10,087 bases of DNA from an uncultured Prevotella sp. (GTDB lineage: Bacteria > Bacteroidota > Bacteroidia > Bacteroidales > Bacteroidaceae), in NCBI GenBank assembly GCA_945827565.1, contig CALZNR010000025.1, positions 1 to 10,087 of the forward strand. Reading direction: 5' to 3'. Positions 1-7,912 of this stretch are shown here, in pieces. A program made the position numbers and the translations under genes. The first letter of the stretch is position 1. Each line of letters starts with the position of its first letter. The notes below the pieces were generated by a model. The model ran no database searches and had not been told where the DNA came from. It saw only the letters and a program-made list of their open reading frames with translations.

Positions 1-44
1 ATTTCTGCCTGTCTCGTGGGCTCGGAGATGTGTATAAGAGACAG
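1..44. other. Nextera Read 2 adapter plus i7 index (sequencing artefact)
   Basis: Bases 11-44 match the 34-nt Nextera transposase Read 2 oligonucleotide, ending in the 19-bp Tn5 mosaic end (26-44, ending GAGACAG). Bases 3-10 are TTCTGCCT, which I recognise as the Nextera N703 i7 barcode, and bases 1-2 (AT) fit the end of the P7 primer. This is not genomic DNA. Biological sequence begins at 45. A GTG at 30 inside the adapter opens a false plus-strand reading frame whose product begins MYKRQ, a known signature of untrimmed Nextera adapters in protein databases. Confidence 0.98.
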
Positions 45-398
45 GAGCACACGGCGTGCCAAATTTTCATTAAACGGTCTAATGCTTTCCACATCCACCC
101 CTACGAGACTATCTGCCACGGCACAAGCCACAGCCTCCTTACAATGACTGATGCTGAAATGCACCTGTGGATATTGTGGCAGATAGGGCTTGCCTCCCTC
201 ATGCCATGCCAGCAATGGCTGTTCGGTGATACCATACTCTATGGACAGTGCTCTGCAAAGCAGCATATAGGCCGCCACCGAGAGCCGTTGGTTAAGCTCG
301 CTCTTGTAGCGTAATGCCTGTTCTCTGCGCTGTGCTGTCACACGGCAGAGGGCCTCTTGCAAGTTGAATTGGGTGATATGAGTGTCAATATACAGCAT
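45..398 (-). CDS. 4'-phosphopantetheinyl transferase superfamily protein (N-terminal part, cut by contig edge)
   Basis: Probable Sfp/AcpS-superfamily enzyme, which moves the phosphopantetheine arm of coenzyme A onto a serine of acyl or peptidyl carrier proteins in the cytoplasm. The 118 residues visible contain the N-terminal helical part, then GGKPYL (residues 68-73), FSISHC (81-86) and GVDVE (100-104). D102 and E104 are the expected Mg2+ ligands. The second signature (W-x-x-K-E-A) would lie beyond the break and is missing. The ATG at 398-396 starts 31 bp after the stop of the helicase gene, with no promoter box between, so the two are probably co-transcribed. The open frame runs into adapter at 44 without a stop, so any extension past residue 118 is artefact. 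The superfamily call is secure; the carrier-protein partner (fatty acid, polyketide or peptide synthesis) cannot be told. Confidence 0.88.
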
Positions 399-429
399 TT
401 TCTGAAATTATTTCTGTTTTTCTTTTTCT

Positions 430-1890
430 TCACGATGCAGCCCCATCACCATTGGTTTGCTGCTCGCTCCAGTTGACCAGATACAGATGACCGGTGGCTC
501 GGGTGAATGCCGTGTATAGCCAATGCAGGTAAGAAGAGGTGAGCATCTCGGCTGTCATGTAGCCCTGATCCACATACACATGCTCCCACTGTCCGCCCTG
601 AGCCTTGTGACAGGTAACGGCATAGCCGAACTTGATTTGCAAAGCATTGTAATAGATGTCGTTCTTTATCTTCTCTATCCTATCGCGTTTCAGTGGGATA
701 TAGGCATAGTCTTCCATCACCCCGTTGTATAGCATCTGCTGTTGCTCTGCAGTGAGTGCCGGAGCCTCTGTGGTGAGTGTATCAAGAATGGCGGTACAGT
801 TGATTTGTCTGTCATCATAATCGGGAAACACAAGGGTAAGATCCACAAACTTCAACCCATAGAAGCTACGATGGTTGCGCACCCTGCTCACCCTCACCCT
901 GTCGCCATTGGCAATAAAGGCAAGCTTCTGTGCAGTGCTGTTTGCCTCCACTCCCTCGGCAGCAGCCCAGTAATAGTTGTTTTTCACCACCATCAGCATA
1001 TCTCCCGATGAGATTTCCTCCTCGCAGTCGAGCACCTGTGCCCGGATTCCCTGATTATATATGTTGGCACGCTTGTTGCTTCGTGTCACCACCACAGTTT
1101 CATCCTGTCCCACCCTGGCATAGCTGTTTGCAAGCGTTTCTACCAGTTCATTGCCACGCACGATGCTGATATCAGCAAAGCTCTTGAAGGTGATACGTGG
1201 CAGAGCCGTCAGCTCATCATGCTCCACCAGTTGACGGATGGCGGTGGCATTGGCAAGAATACCCGACTGAAGGCTTTGACGCAACACCTCGCTGAGGGTA
1301 GTTTCAAACACGTCCATGCCATACTCTTCAAGCACATGTCGCTGCAATGCCGGACTCTGTTCCTGCTCCACTGGGGGCAACTGTGCGCTATCGCCTATGA
1401 GCAGCAGTCGGCAGTTGTTTCCCGAATACACATACTGCACCAAATCATCGAGCAGGCGACCCTGTCCGAAGAGAGCATCAGCATGACCATCGTTGGAAAT
1501 CATAGAACTCTCATCCACGATAAACAGTGTATTGCTTGCCTTATTAGGCGCCAGCGTAAAGGCAGAGAACGTGGCTGCCTGCTTCTGTCGGTAAATGATG
1601 CGATGGATAGTGTAGGCTGTATGGCCCGCATAGAGGGCAAACACTTTGGCAGCCCTACCTGTGGGTGCCAGTAACATTTGCCTGATGCCCAACAGGGAAA
1701 GAGCCTTGACAAAAGCCGCTGCCAGCGAAGTTTTGCCTGTACCAGCACTACCCCGGAGAATCATCACAGCCATGGAAGATGGCGAACACATAAAACGGGT
1801 GAACACATCTATCGCTTGCTGCTGCGAAGATGTGGGATGATGAATGAAGGCTTGCGCGATGCGATAAGCAAGTGTCTCGGGCTGTAGCAT
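430..1890 (-). CDS. RecD-like superfamily 1 DNA helicase (AAA_30 / UvrD C-terminal type)
   Basis: ATP-dependent DNA helicase of the RecD/Dda type, 486 residues from the chosen start. Motifs in order: Q-like region SSQQQAI near residue 21; Walker A GSAGTGKT (47-54); motif Ia APTGRAAK (75-82); Walker B IVDESS with D126 and E127; motif [12 protein letters not shown] (about 165-173); VLRQS (about 202-206); then near the C-terminus [10 protein letters not shown] (426-435) and YTAFTRA (459-465), the UvrD-like C-terminal motifs. It is shorter than RecD2 (over 700 residues) and lacks its long N-terminal extension; Bacteroidetes carry such compact stand-alone helicases. The frame is open to a TTG at 1986 and has an ATG at 1947, but a perfect TAnnTTTG box (TACCTTTG, 1903-1896) sits 5 bp before the ATG at 1890, so both upstream starts would be untranscribed from it. 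Role in repair or recombination is inferred from family. A phosphopantetheinyl transferase gene follows. Confidence 0.93.
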   Translation of the reverse strand: MLQPETLAYRIAQAFIHHPTSSQQQAIDVFTRFMCSPSSMAVMILRGSAGTGKTSLAAAFVKALSLLGIRQMLLAPTGRAAKVFALYAGHTAYTIHRIIYRQKQAATFSAFTLAPNKASNTLFIVDESSMISNDGHADALFGQGRLLDDLVQYVYSGNNCRLLLIGDSAQLPPVEQEQSPALQRHVLEEYGMDVFETTLSEVLRQSLQSGILANATAIRQLVEHDELTALPRITFKSFADISIVRGNELVETLANSYARVGQDETVVVTRSNKRANIYNQGIRAQVLDCEEEISSGDMLMVVKNNYYWAAAEGVEANSTAQKLAFIANGDRVRVSRVRNHRSFYGLKFVDLTLVFPDYDDRQINCTAILDTLTTEAPALTAEQQQMLYNGVMEDYAYIPLKRDRIEKIKNDIYYNALQIKFGYAVTCHKAQGGQWEHVYVDQGYMTAEMLTSSYLHWLYTAFTRATGHLYLVNWSEQQTNGDGAAS

Positions 1891-1895
1891 TGGTG

Positions 1896-1903
1896 CAAAG
1901 GTA
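1896..1903 (-). promoter_or_regulatory. Bacteroidetes -7 promoter box for the helicase gene
   Basis: On the minus strand the sequence reads TACCTTTG, a perfect match to the Bacteroidetes sigma-ABfr -7 consensus TAnnTTTG. Only five bases (CACCA) separate it from the ATG at 1890, so transcription would begin at or within a few bases of the start codon. No clear -33 TTTG is seen 19-21 bp upstream. The box is the reason for choosing the 1890 start. Confidence 0.7.
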
Positions 1904-1950
1904 GCAGAAAGGAATGAGAAAGTACCGACGACCTCAATTTTTTTCATTAT

Positions 1951-1983
1951 TTTTTGTGTTGTCTGTGAATTAACGTATCTTTG
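1951..1983 (+). promoter_or_regulatory. Bacteroidetes -33/-7 promoter for the dxs-trkA-trkH operon
   Basis: A -33 element TTTTTG (1951-1956) and a -7 element TATCTTTG (1976-1983) are separated by 19 bp, the classical spacing for the Bacteroides primary sigma factor. The dxs ATG at 1988 follows the -7 box after only four bases, so the expected start of transcription falls on or next to the start codon, suggesting a leaderless or nearly leaderless message. Confidence 0.8.
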
Positions 1984-1987
1984 CAAA

Positions 1988-3904
1988 ATGTTTGAAGATA
2001 ATTTTGACCTTCTGAGTCATATCAAATATCCCGATGATTTGCGCCAACTGAAGTTAGAGCAGCTGCCACAAGTTTGCGATGAACTGCGCAAAGACATCGT
2101 CAAGGAGTTATCGGTCAATCCCGGTCACTTAGCCTCCAGTTTAGGCGTGGTGGAGATTACGGTGGCTCTTCATTATGTATTCAACACGCCCCACGACCGC
2201 ATTGTATGGGATGTGGGGCATCAGGCCTACGGTCATAAGATTCTTACCGGAAGACGCGACACCTTTTGCACCAACAGAAAACTGCACGGCATCATGCCTT
2301 TCCCCTCGCCTAAAGAGAGCGAATACGACACCTTTGCCTGCGGACATGCCTCCAACTCCATATCAGCAGCGCTGGGCATGGCAGTGGCTCTGCACGAGAG
2401 CAAGCAACATGTGGTGGCTGTTATCGGTGACGGTGCCATGAGCGGCGGATTGGCTTTTGAGGGACTGAACAACGCATGTGCCACCCCCAACAACATGCTC
2501 ATCATACTGAATGACAACAACATGAGCATTGACCGAAGTGTAGGAGGCATGAAAGAATACCTGCTGAAACTAAACACCAACAAGACCTACAATGCCCTGC
2601 GATTCAAGGTTTCGAAATGGCTGCACAGCAAAGGCTATTTGGAGGAAGAGCGTCGCAAGGGAATCATCCGACTGAGCAATGCACTGAAATCGGCTATCAG
2701 TCATCAGCAGAATATCTTTGAGGGACTCGATATCCGATATTTCGGTCCCTTTGACGGGCACAACATCATAGAACTGGTGCGCATACTGAAGCAACTGAAG
2801 GATATGCAAGGGCCCAAGTTGCTGCACCTGCATACCATCAAAGGCAAAGGCTATGCACCTGCCGAGGAAGAAGCTACCCTGTGGCACGCACCTGGCAAGT
2901 TTGATGTAGATACAGGCGAACGACTTGTACACGACAGCACTGGTGAACCTCCACGCTTTCAAGATGTGTTTGGACATACCCTGTTAGAATTGGCAGAACA
3001 GAATCCGAACATCGTGGGAGTGACACCTGCCATGCCCACAGGTTGCTCCATGAACATTATGATGGAAGCCATGCCACAGCGCACCTTTGACGTGGGCATT
3101 GCCGAAGGTCATGCGCTTACTTTCTCTGGTGGATTGGCAAAAGAGGGGAAAATACCCTTCTGCAACATCTACAGCGCCTTTGCACAGCGCGCCTACGACA
3201 ATCTGATTCATGATGTAGCCTTACTGAACCTGCCCGTGGTACTGTGCCTAGACCGTGCCGGACTGGTGGGCGAAGACGGCCCCACCCATCACGGAGCCTT
3301 CGACATGGCTGCCCTGCGCCCCGTACCCAATCTTACCATTGCCTCGCCAATGGACGAACATGAACTGCGCCGGCTGATGTTTACAGCCCAGCAGTCCAAT
3401 CACGGACCTTTTGTGATACGCTATCCCCGTGGCAAGGGAGTGTGCCCACAGTGGAAATGCCCGTTAGAGGCCATAGAGGTGGGTACAGGCAGGTGTATCA
3501 AAGAAGGCAGCTCCAAATTGGCCGTGGCCACCATCGGACCCATTGGCAACACTGCCCTAAGAGCCATCCACGAGGTAGAAAAACAGTGGCAGGGAGCCCC
3601 GCTCAGCATTGCTCACTACGACCTGCGCTTTCTGAAACCGCTTGATGAAAAATTGCTGCACCATATTGCAACCCAACACACCCATCTCATCACCGTGGAA
3701 GATGGAACAAGACAGGGAGGCATGGGCTCTGCTGTGATGGAATGGATGAACGACCACGGACACGCGCTCCACATCACACGCTTGGGCCTACCCGACTCTT
3801 TTGTGGAACACGGCACCGTGGCACAACTGCAACATATTGTAGGCATAGATCAAGAGGGCATCGCTCAGACTATCCGCTCGATAGCCACCACGCTGATATC
3901 ATAA
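1988..3904 (+). CDS. dxs: 1-deoxy-D-xylulose-5-phosphate synthase
   Basis: Thiamine-diphosphate enzyme that condenses pyruvate with glyceraldehyde 3-phosphate to form DXP, the first step of the MEP isoprenoid pathway (DXP also feeds thiamine and pyridoxal synthesis). The 638 residues cover the full family length (E. coli 620). Visible landmarks: GHLASSLG with H47, [16 protein letters not shown] (74-89), the ThDP motif GDGAMSGG (147-154) ending in NDNNMSI (175-181), catalytic E373 in [21 protein letters not shown] (422-436) with the substrate-site histidine, and the C-terminal transketolase domain after about residue 500. The usual EQHA is EGHA here, as in other Bacteroidetes homologues I recall. 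The ATG at 1988 is supported by the promoter just upstream and by the N-terminal alignment ([11 protein letters not shown]). trkA follows after 15 bp, so the two are almost certainly co-transcribed. Confidence 0.98.
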   Translation: MFEDNFDLLSHIKYPDDLRQLKLEQLPQVCDELRKDIVKELSVNPGHLASSLGVVEITVALHYVFNTPHDRIVWDVGHQAYGHKILTGRRDTFCTNRKLHGIMPFPSPKESEYDTFACGHASNSISAALGMAVALHESKQHVVAVIGDGAMSGGLAFEGLNNACATPNNMLIILNDNNMSIDRSVGGMKEYLLKLNTNKTYNALRFKVSKWLHSKGYLEEERRKGIIRLSNALKSAISHQQNIFEGLDIRYFGPFDGHNIIELVRILKQLKDMQGPKLLHLHTIKGKGYAPAEEEATLWHAPGKFDVDTGERLVHDSTGEPPRFQDVFGHTLLELAEQNPNIVGVTPAMPTGCSMNIMMEAMPQRTFDVGIAEGHALTFSGGLAKEGKIPFCNIYSAFAQRAYDNLIHDVALLNLPVVLCLDRAGLVGEDGPTHHGAFDMAALRPVPNLTIASPMDEHELRRLMFTAQQSNHGPFVIRYPRGKGVCPQWKCPLEAIEVGTGRCIKEGSSKLAVATIGPIGNTALRAIHEVEKQWQGAPLSIAHYDLRFLKPLDEKLLHHIATQHTHLITVEDGTRQGGMGSAVMEWMNDHGHALHITRLGLPDSFVEHGTVAQLQHIVGIDQEGIAQTIRSIATTLIS

Positions 3905-3919
3905 CCAATTTCCGAACCT

Positions 3920-5284
3920 ATGAAGATTATCATTGCCGGTGCAGGTGCCGTGGGCACCCATCTTGCCAAACTATTGTCAAGAGATCATCAGGACTGTATT
4001 CTGGTGGATGAAGACGAGAATCGCTTGGAGGGTCTGGACACCGAATACGACATTATGACCCTACAAGGCTCGCCCACCAGCATCAAAACGCTCAAAGAGG
4101 CGGGTGTGGAAAATGCAGAATTATTTGTGGGCGTGACCCCCGACGAGAGCACCAACATGAATGCCAGCATCTTGGCGCATGCCTTGGGCGCACGCAAAAC
4201 GGTGGCTCGCATTGACAACTATGAGTATCTTGCCCCACAACTGGAATCATTCTTCAAAAACCTGGGCATCGACTCACTCATCTATCCCGAAGTGTTGGCG
4301 GCCATTGACATCAACAACGGATTGAGAATGAGTTGGGTGAGACAGCGTTGGGACGTACATGGAGGTGCGCTGGTGATGCTGGGAGTGAAACTGAGAGAGA
4401 CCTGCGAAATACTCAACCAGCCACTCAAGCAACTGTGTACACCCTCTGACCCCTACTACATCGTGGCGGTGAAGCGAGGCGACGACACCTTGATACCAGG
4501 CGGTAACGACGAATTGCGAGTGGGCGACCTTACCTACTTTATGACTACACGCGAATACATACCCTATATCCGCAAAATCTGTGGCAAAGAGCACTATGCC
4601 GACGTGAAGAACGTGATTATCATGGGAGGAGGGAAAACCACCGTGCGTGCAGCACTCACTGCGCCCGACTACATGAACATCAAGATTATAGAACAGGATG
4701 AAAGGCGCTGCGAAAAACTGAATACTCTGCTCAGCGATTCAAATACCATCGTGATTCACGGTGACGGACGCGATACCAACCTGCTCATCGAAGAGGGAAT
4801 TGACAACACACAGGCTTTTGTAGCACTGACAGAGAATGCCGAAACAAACATTCTGGCATGCCTCACCGCCAAGAAGATGGGAGTGAGAAAGACCATTGCA
4901 CTGGTGGAAAATTTAGACTACGTGAGCATGGCAGAAAGTTTGGATATAGGCACCATCATCAACAAAAAGACCATTGCTGCCAGCCACATCTATCAAATGA
5001 TGCTGGATGCCAATGTAAGCAACCTGCGCTCGCTGATGATGGCGGATTCTGATGTAGCAGAGTTTGTGGCAGAAGAAGGTTCTGCTGTGACCAAGCGAGC
5101 CGTGAAGGATTTGGGACTGCCCTTTGGCGTGACCATAGGTGGACTGGTACGCAACAACCAAGGAATGTTGGTCAACGGTCTTTCGCGTATCGAAGCCGGT
5201 GACAGTGTGATGGTGTTCTGCCACGAGCATAACCTGAAAAAGGTGGAACGCTTCTTCAAGCCCAGCGGTTGGAATATTTTTTAA
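3920..5284 (+). CDS. trkA: Trk system potassium transporter TrkA (two RCK domains)
   Basis: Cytoplasmic nucleotide-binding gating subunit of the Trk K+ uptake system, partner of the TrkH channel encoded next. The 454 residues show the usual tandem layout: RCK-N 1 with GAGAVG (7-12) and an acidic D30 at the end of the second strand, RCK-C 1 around 145-215, RCK-N 2 from about 230, and RCK-C 2 from about 370 to the end. The second Rossmann loop reads GGGKTT (236-241): the third glycine of GxGxxG is threonine, so NAD(H) binding at the second site may be altered, or this may be the normal Bacteroidetes variant. Other family marks are IHGDGRDTNLL (279-289) and TENAETNILA (304-313). The gene starts 15 bp after dxs and lies 82 bp before trkH in the same direction. 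Confidence 0.97.
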   Translation: MKIIIAGAGAVGTHLAKLLSRDHQDCILVDEDENRLEGLDTEYDIMTLQGSPTSIKTLKEAGVENAELFVGVTPDESTNMNASILAHALGARKTVARIDNYEYLAPQLESFFKNLGIDSLIYPEVLAAIDINNGLRMSWVRQRWDVHGGALVMLGVKLRETCEILNQPLKQLCTPSDPYYIVAVKRGDDTLIPGGNDELRVGDLTYFMTTREYIPYIRKICGKEHYADVKNVIIMGGGKTTVRAALTAPDYMNIKIIEQDERRCEKLNTLLSDSNTIVIHGDGRDTNLLIEEGIDNTQAFVALTENAETNILACLTAKKMGVRKTIALVENLDYVSMAESLDIGTIINKKTIAASHIYQMMLDANVSNLRSLMMADSDVAEFVAEEGSAVTKRAVKDLGLPFGVTIGGLVRNNQGMLVNGLSRIEAGDSVMVFCHEHNLKKVERFFKPSGWNIF

Positions 5285-5366
5285 AACCTCATGTTTCTAA
5301 AGACTGTGTTCTGAGAAGCACCTCTCAACACTGCATCCAAAACATCGAATCACAGGCATTACAAGA

Positions 5367-6824
5367 ATGGTTAATTATCATCTCGTTTCAAAAATCATAG
5401 GCCAGTTGCTCCTGCTTGAGTGCGTCATCATGATGCTCTGCTGGGGGGTATCGGTGGGCTACGGAGAAGACGACAGCATGCCTTTCCTGCTATCGTCTAT
5501 CATTACCACTGGCGGAGGCATACTGTTTAAGTTCTTTGGAAGAAATTCGGGCAACAACATGAGCCGACGCGATGCCTATTTGGTAGTGACTGTGGCATGG
5601 CTCATATTCAGTGCCTTTGGCATGTTGCCCTTCCTGATAGGTGGCTATATTCCCAATGTCACCGATGCCTACTTTGAAACCATGTCAGGTTTCACCACCA
5701 CCGGTGCCACCATCCTTGACGATGTGGAGCATCTGCCCCATGGCATTCTGTTCTGGCGTTCGCTCACACAGTGGATTGGCGGCCTGGGTATCCTGTTTTT
5801 TACCATTGCCATTCTACCTTCTATGGTGGGCGGAAGCATGAAGGTGTTTTCTGCCGAAGTGACAGGGCCATTCAAATCAAAGATGCACCCACGCCTCAGC
5901 ACCAGCGCCAAGTGGCTATGGTCTATCTATCTGGCACTCACCATCGCCTGTATCGCCTGCTATCGTATCGCAGGCATGGAGTGGTTCGATGGTATCAACT
6001 ATGCCATGACCACCACTGCCACAGGCGGTTTTGCCCCCCACAACGACAGTGCTGCCTACTTCATCTCTCCTGCAATAGAGTATATCAGCATCCTGTTCCA
6101 GTTTCTGTCGGGTGTCAACTTTGTGCTACTTTATGCCATGGTGTTCAAGGCTCAGTTTGCCAACCTGTTTCGCAACTCAGAGTTTCGCCTGTACTTGGGG
6201 ATTGTCACCATCTCTACCATCACCATCATGGGCATGCTGATGCACTCGCTCAACTACGATTTGGAGCGCGCCTTCCGCTGCTCCTTGTTTCAGGTGGTGT
6301 CGTTTATCACCACCACAGGCTTGTTTAACGACGATGCCGGTCAGTGGCCTCACCTCACATGGATTATTTTGGGCTGCTGCATGTTCTCTGGAGCATGTGC
6401 CGGTTCCACCAGTGGCGGATTCAAGTGCATCCGCATCACTATGATTCTGAAGGTGTTGCGCAATGAGTTTCGCCACATCCTGCATCCCAGCGCCGTGCTG
6501 CCCGTAAAAATCAACGGCATGGCTGTAGCCCCCTCAAAAATAGGCACCCTGCTGGCTTTTGGCACGGTGTATGTGCTGATGTGCATTATCACATCGAGCA
6601 TTATGATTGCATGGGGAGTGGATCACACCAATGCCATCACCATAGCCTTGAGTTGTGTGAGCAACGTGGGTCCCACGCTGGGCACAGAGATTGGCCCGGT
6701 GATGTCGTGGAGCATACTTCCTGACACGGTGAAATGGATATGCTCTTTCTTGATGCTGATGGGACGTTTGGAGATTATCACCGTACTGATACTCTTCAGC
6801 AGGAGTTATTGGAAGGAGAACTGA
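5367..6824 (+). CDS. trkH: Trk-type potassium channel subunit TrkH
   Basis: Inner-membrane K+ channel/transporter of the Trk/Ktr/HKT superfamily, 485 residues, built of four M1-pore-M2 repeats. All four selectivity-filter segments are visible: TTTGAT (110-115), TTTATGGF (215-222), TTTGLF (315-320) and SNVGPTLG (432-439). The gate-region sequence GSTSGGFKCIRI (346-357) and the C-terminal MGRLEI (465-470) are also typical. The ATG at 5367 gives the normal N-terminus with a first hydrophobic helix at about residues 8-31. It follows trkA by 82 bp without a TAnnTTTG box, so it is probably the third gene of the dxs operon and supplies the channel on which TrkA acts. The stop (6822-6824) lies inside the 3' end of the convergent DUF4435 gene, a 29-bp tail-to-tail overlap, with no terminator hairpin seen between them. 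Confidence 0.97.
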   Translation: MVNYHLVSKIIGQLLLLECVIMMLCWGVSVGYGEDDSMPFLLSSIITTGGGILFKFFGRNSGNNMSRRDAYLVVTVAWLIFSAFGMLPFLIGGYIPNVTDAYFETMSGFTTTGATILDDVEHLPHGILFWRSLTQWIGGLGILFFTIAILPSMVGGSMKVFSAEVTGPFKSKMHPRLSTSAKWLWSIYLALTIACIACYRIAGMEWFDGINYAMTTTATGGFAPHNDSAAYFISPAIEYISILFQFLSGVNFVLLYAMVFKAQFANLFRNSEFRLYLGIVTISTITIMGMLMHSLNYDLERAFRCSLFQVVSFITTTGLFNDDAGQWPHLTWIILGCCMFSGACAGSTSGGFKCIRITMILKVLRNEFRHILHPSAVLPVKINGMAVAPSKIGTLLAFGTVYVLMCIITSSIMIAWGVDHTNAITIALSCVSNVGPTLGTEIGPVMSWSILPDTVKWICSFLMLMGRLEIITVLILFSRSYWKEN

Positions 6825-7833
6825 CCGCTGTATTCTCTTCATCATCCAGCCTGCTCTGTATCAGCGCCCTGATTTGCAAGAACTGCTTGCTATTGGTATA
6901 GCCCTGGTTGCGCTTTATGGCTCTCTTCACATCATCAATACTGTTCTCATAACACGCCATCTCGTTATACATCTGCGTGCGGTGGATTGCCGTGCGGTGA
7001 ATTTCGTTCTCACGCTCCAGGCGCAGTCGATTGCACACCTTGATTACCGTGGGCGTCACCACAGCATCCATGAGATGATGCCCCTGCATGTATAGATAGG
7101 TGGTTTGCGGAGTGACACCCAATTCAAACAACTCTTGCTTCAGGGCATCGTAGGCAGTCTGTGCATGGGGATAGTGGCGCTGCATGAAGAGCACCTTGCG
7201 CTGCACCTTTTGCTGCAAATGAGCCAATGCTAACTGTGGTTTCTGTACATCCAGCCCTCCCAGTTCCACCACCTTGCCATAGTCAGAGAGTGAGAACTCA
7301 CCGTAATGAATAGTGCGATATGCCCACACCGACCACACAAAGAGGGGATAACATATTTCGGAATATTCTTTGAAAAACCTTTCAAAGTCGAAGATACGAT
7401 GATCGTTGAGGGTAACCATCACACAGAGGTCATGCAGTGAGGGAGCATAGCACTGGAAGTTTTCAATGGCATAGACAAAGGTGTGAAACACATAAGGATT
7501 GCCCAGCACCTTACGTGAGGTGGGCGAGGCACCCTGCAACAAGTAGTCATAGTCGGCATCCACGCAGGCTATCATGTCTTTGCCAGCACCGTTATCTACC
7601 ACACTCATCAGTGCCGACTTCTTGCCACGGCCCAATCCCTCTTTTCGTGCGGGTAGCATCACCTCAAAATATCTTTTATCGTTCTCTAAAGCACTGAGCA
7701 CCGTGCGCCAAAAAAACACATCATCATAGCTCTCCACATAAGCCACGATTCTGCGCCTTTGGTCTTTTGCCTTCATGGCATTGGCTGCCTCAAAGTAGCG
7801 ATTGCTGATATTTTCGTATAATTTCTTTGCCAA
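6796..7833 (-). CDS. DUF4435 protein, Toprim-like nuclease candidate (AriB-like)
   Basis: 345-residue protein that I recognise as DUF4435, the Toprim-related family that includes AriB, the effector nuclease of the PARIS anti-phage system. Near the N-terminus is IVAYVESYDDVFFW (29-42) with E34, followed by MIACVDADYDYLL (87-99) with D92, D94 and D96; a glutamate then a DxD is the acidic pattern expected of a Toprim metal site. Further segments are NPYVFHTFVYAIENF (112-126) and TYLYMQGHHLMDAVV (245-259); the C-terminal third is helical and basic. The start is a TTG: an in-frame TGA lies three codons upstream and AGGAGG sits 4 bases before it. The next methionine (residue 20) would discard the YFEAAN segment. 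The partner ATPase gene ends 79 bp upstream on the same strand with no promoter box between. Nuclease activity and tRNA targeting, known for AriB, are only inferred here. Confidence 0.88.
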   Translation of the reverse strand: MAKKLYENISNRYFEAANAMKAKDQRRRIVAYVESYDDVFFWRTVLSALENDKRYFEVMLPARKEGLGRGKKSALMSVVDNGAGKDMIACVDADYDYLLQGASPTSRKVLGNPYVFHTFVYAIENFQCYAPSLHDLCVMVTLNDHRIFDFERFFKEYSEICYPLFVWSVWAYRTIHYGEFSLSDYGKVVELGGLDVQKPQLALAHLQQKVQRKVLFMQRHYPHAQTAYDALKQELFELGVTPQTTYLYMQGHHLMDAVVTPTVIKVCNRLRLERENEIHRTAIHRTQMYNEMACYENSIDDVKRAIKRNQGYTNSKQFLQIRALIQSRLDDEENTAVSSPSNNSC

Positions 7834-7837
7834 AACT

Positions 7838-7843
7838 CCTCCT
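7838..7843 (-). promoter_or_regulatory. Strong Shine-Dalgarno sequence deciding the TTG start of the DUF4435 gene
   Basis: On the minus strand the bases read AGGAGG, part of a longer GAGGAGGAG run, four bases before the TTG at 7833. Other starts in the window lack any such element, so it stands out. Together with the in-frame TGA at 7845-7843 it fixes initiation at the TTG or later. Confidence 0.65.
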
Positions 7844-7912
7844 CAAATTTTCTCGTACTGCCGAACAACAATACGTATATAATGAACACTCTCTGCTGCA
7901 AAGCAGTGCCTT

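Noticed and set aside
30..314. 94-codon plus-strand reading frame at the left end
   Set aside because: It starts at a GTG inside the Nextera adapter and then runs antisense to the phosphopantetheinyl transferase gene, whose conserved motifs show which strand is real.
1219..1674. 151-codon open frame antisense to the helicase
   Set aside because: It lies wholly opposite conserved helicase motifs, its product is unrecognisable, and it has no promoter box.
1891..1986. Longer helicase starts at TTG 1986 or ATG 1947
   Set aside because: Both lie upstream of the perfect TAnnTTTG box at 1903-1896, and the extra residues carry no conserved motif.
5308..5330. Imperfect hairpin between trkA and trkH (TGAGA/TCTCA with flanking TGTT/AACA)
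   Set aside because: The stem is short, bulged and has no T-run, so it is not a convincing terminator; no riboswitch or attenuator pattern was recognised.
5771..6328. 185-codon alternative frame inside trkH
   Set aside because: The product is rich in histidine, arginine and cysteine, typical of an out-of-frame reading of membrane-protein codons; the trkH frame contains all four pore segments.
7896..7906. Small inverted repeat CTGC/GCAG between the ATPase and DUF4435 genes
   Set aside because: Four base pairs with a three-base loop and no T-run in the direction of transcription: too weak for a terminator.
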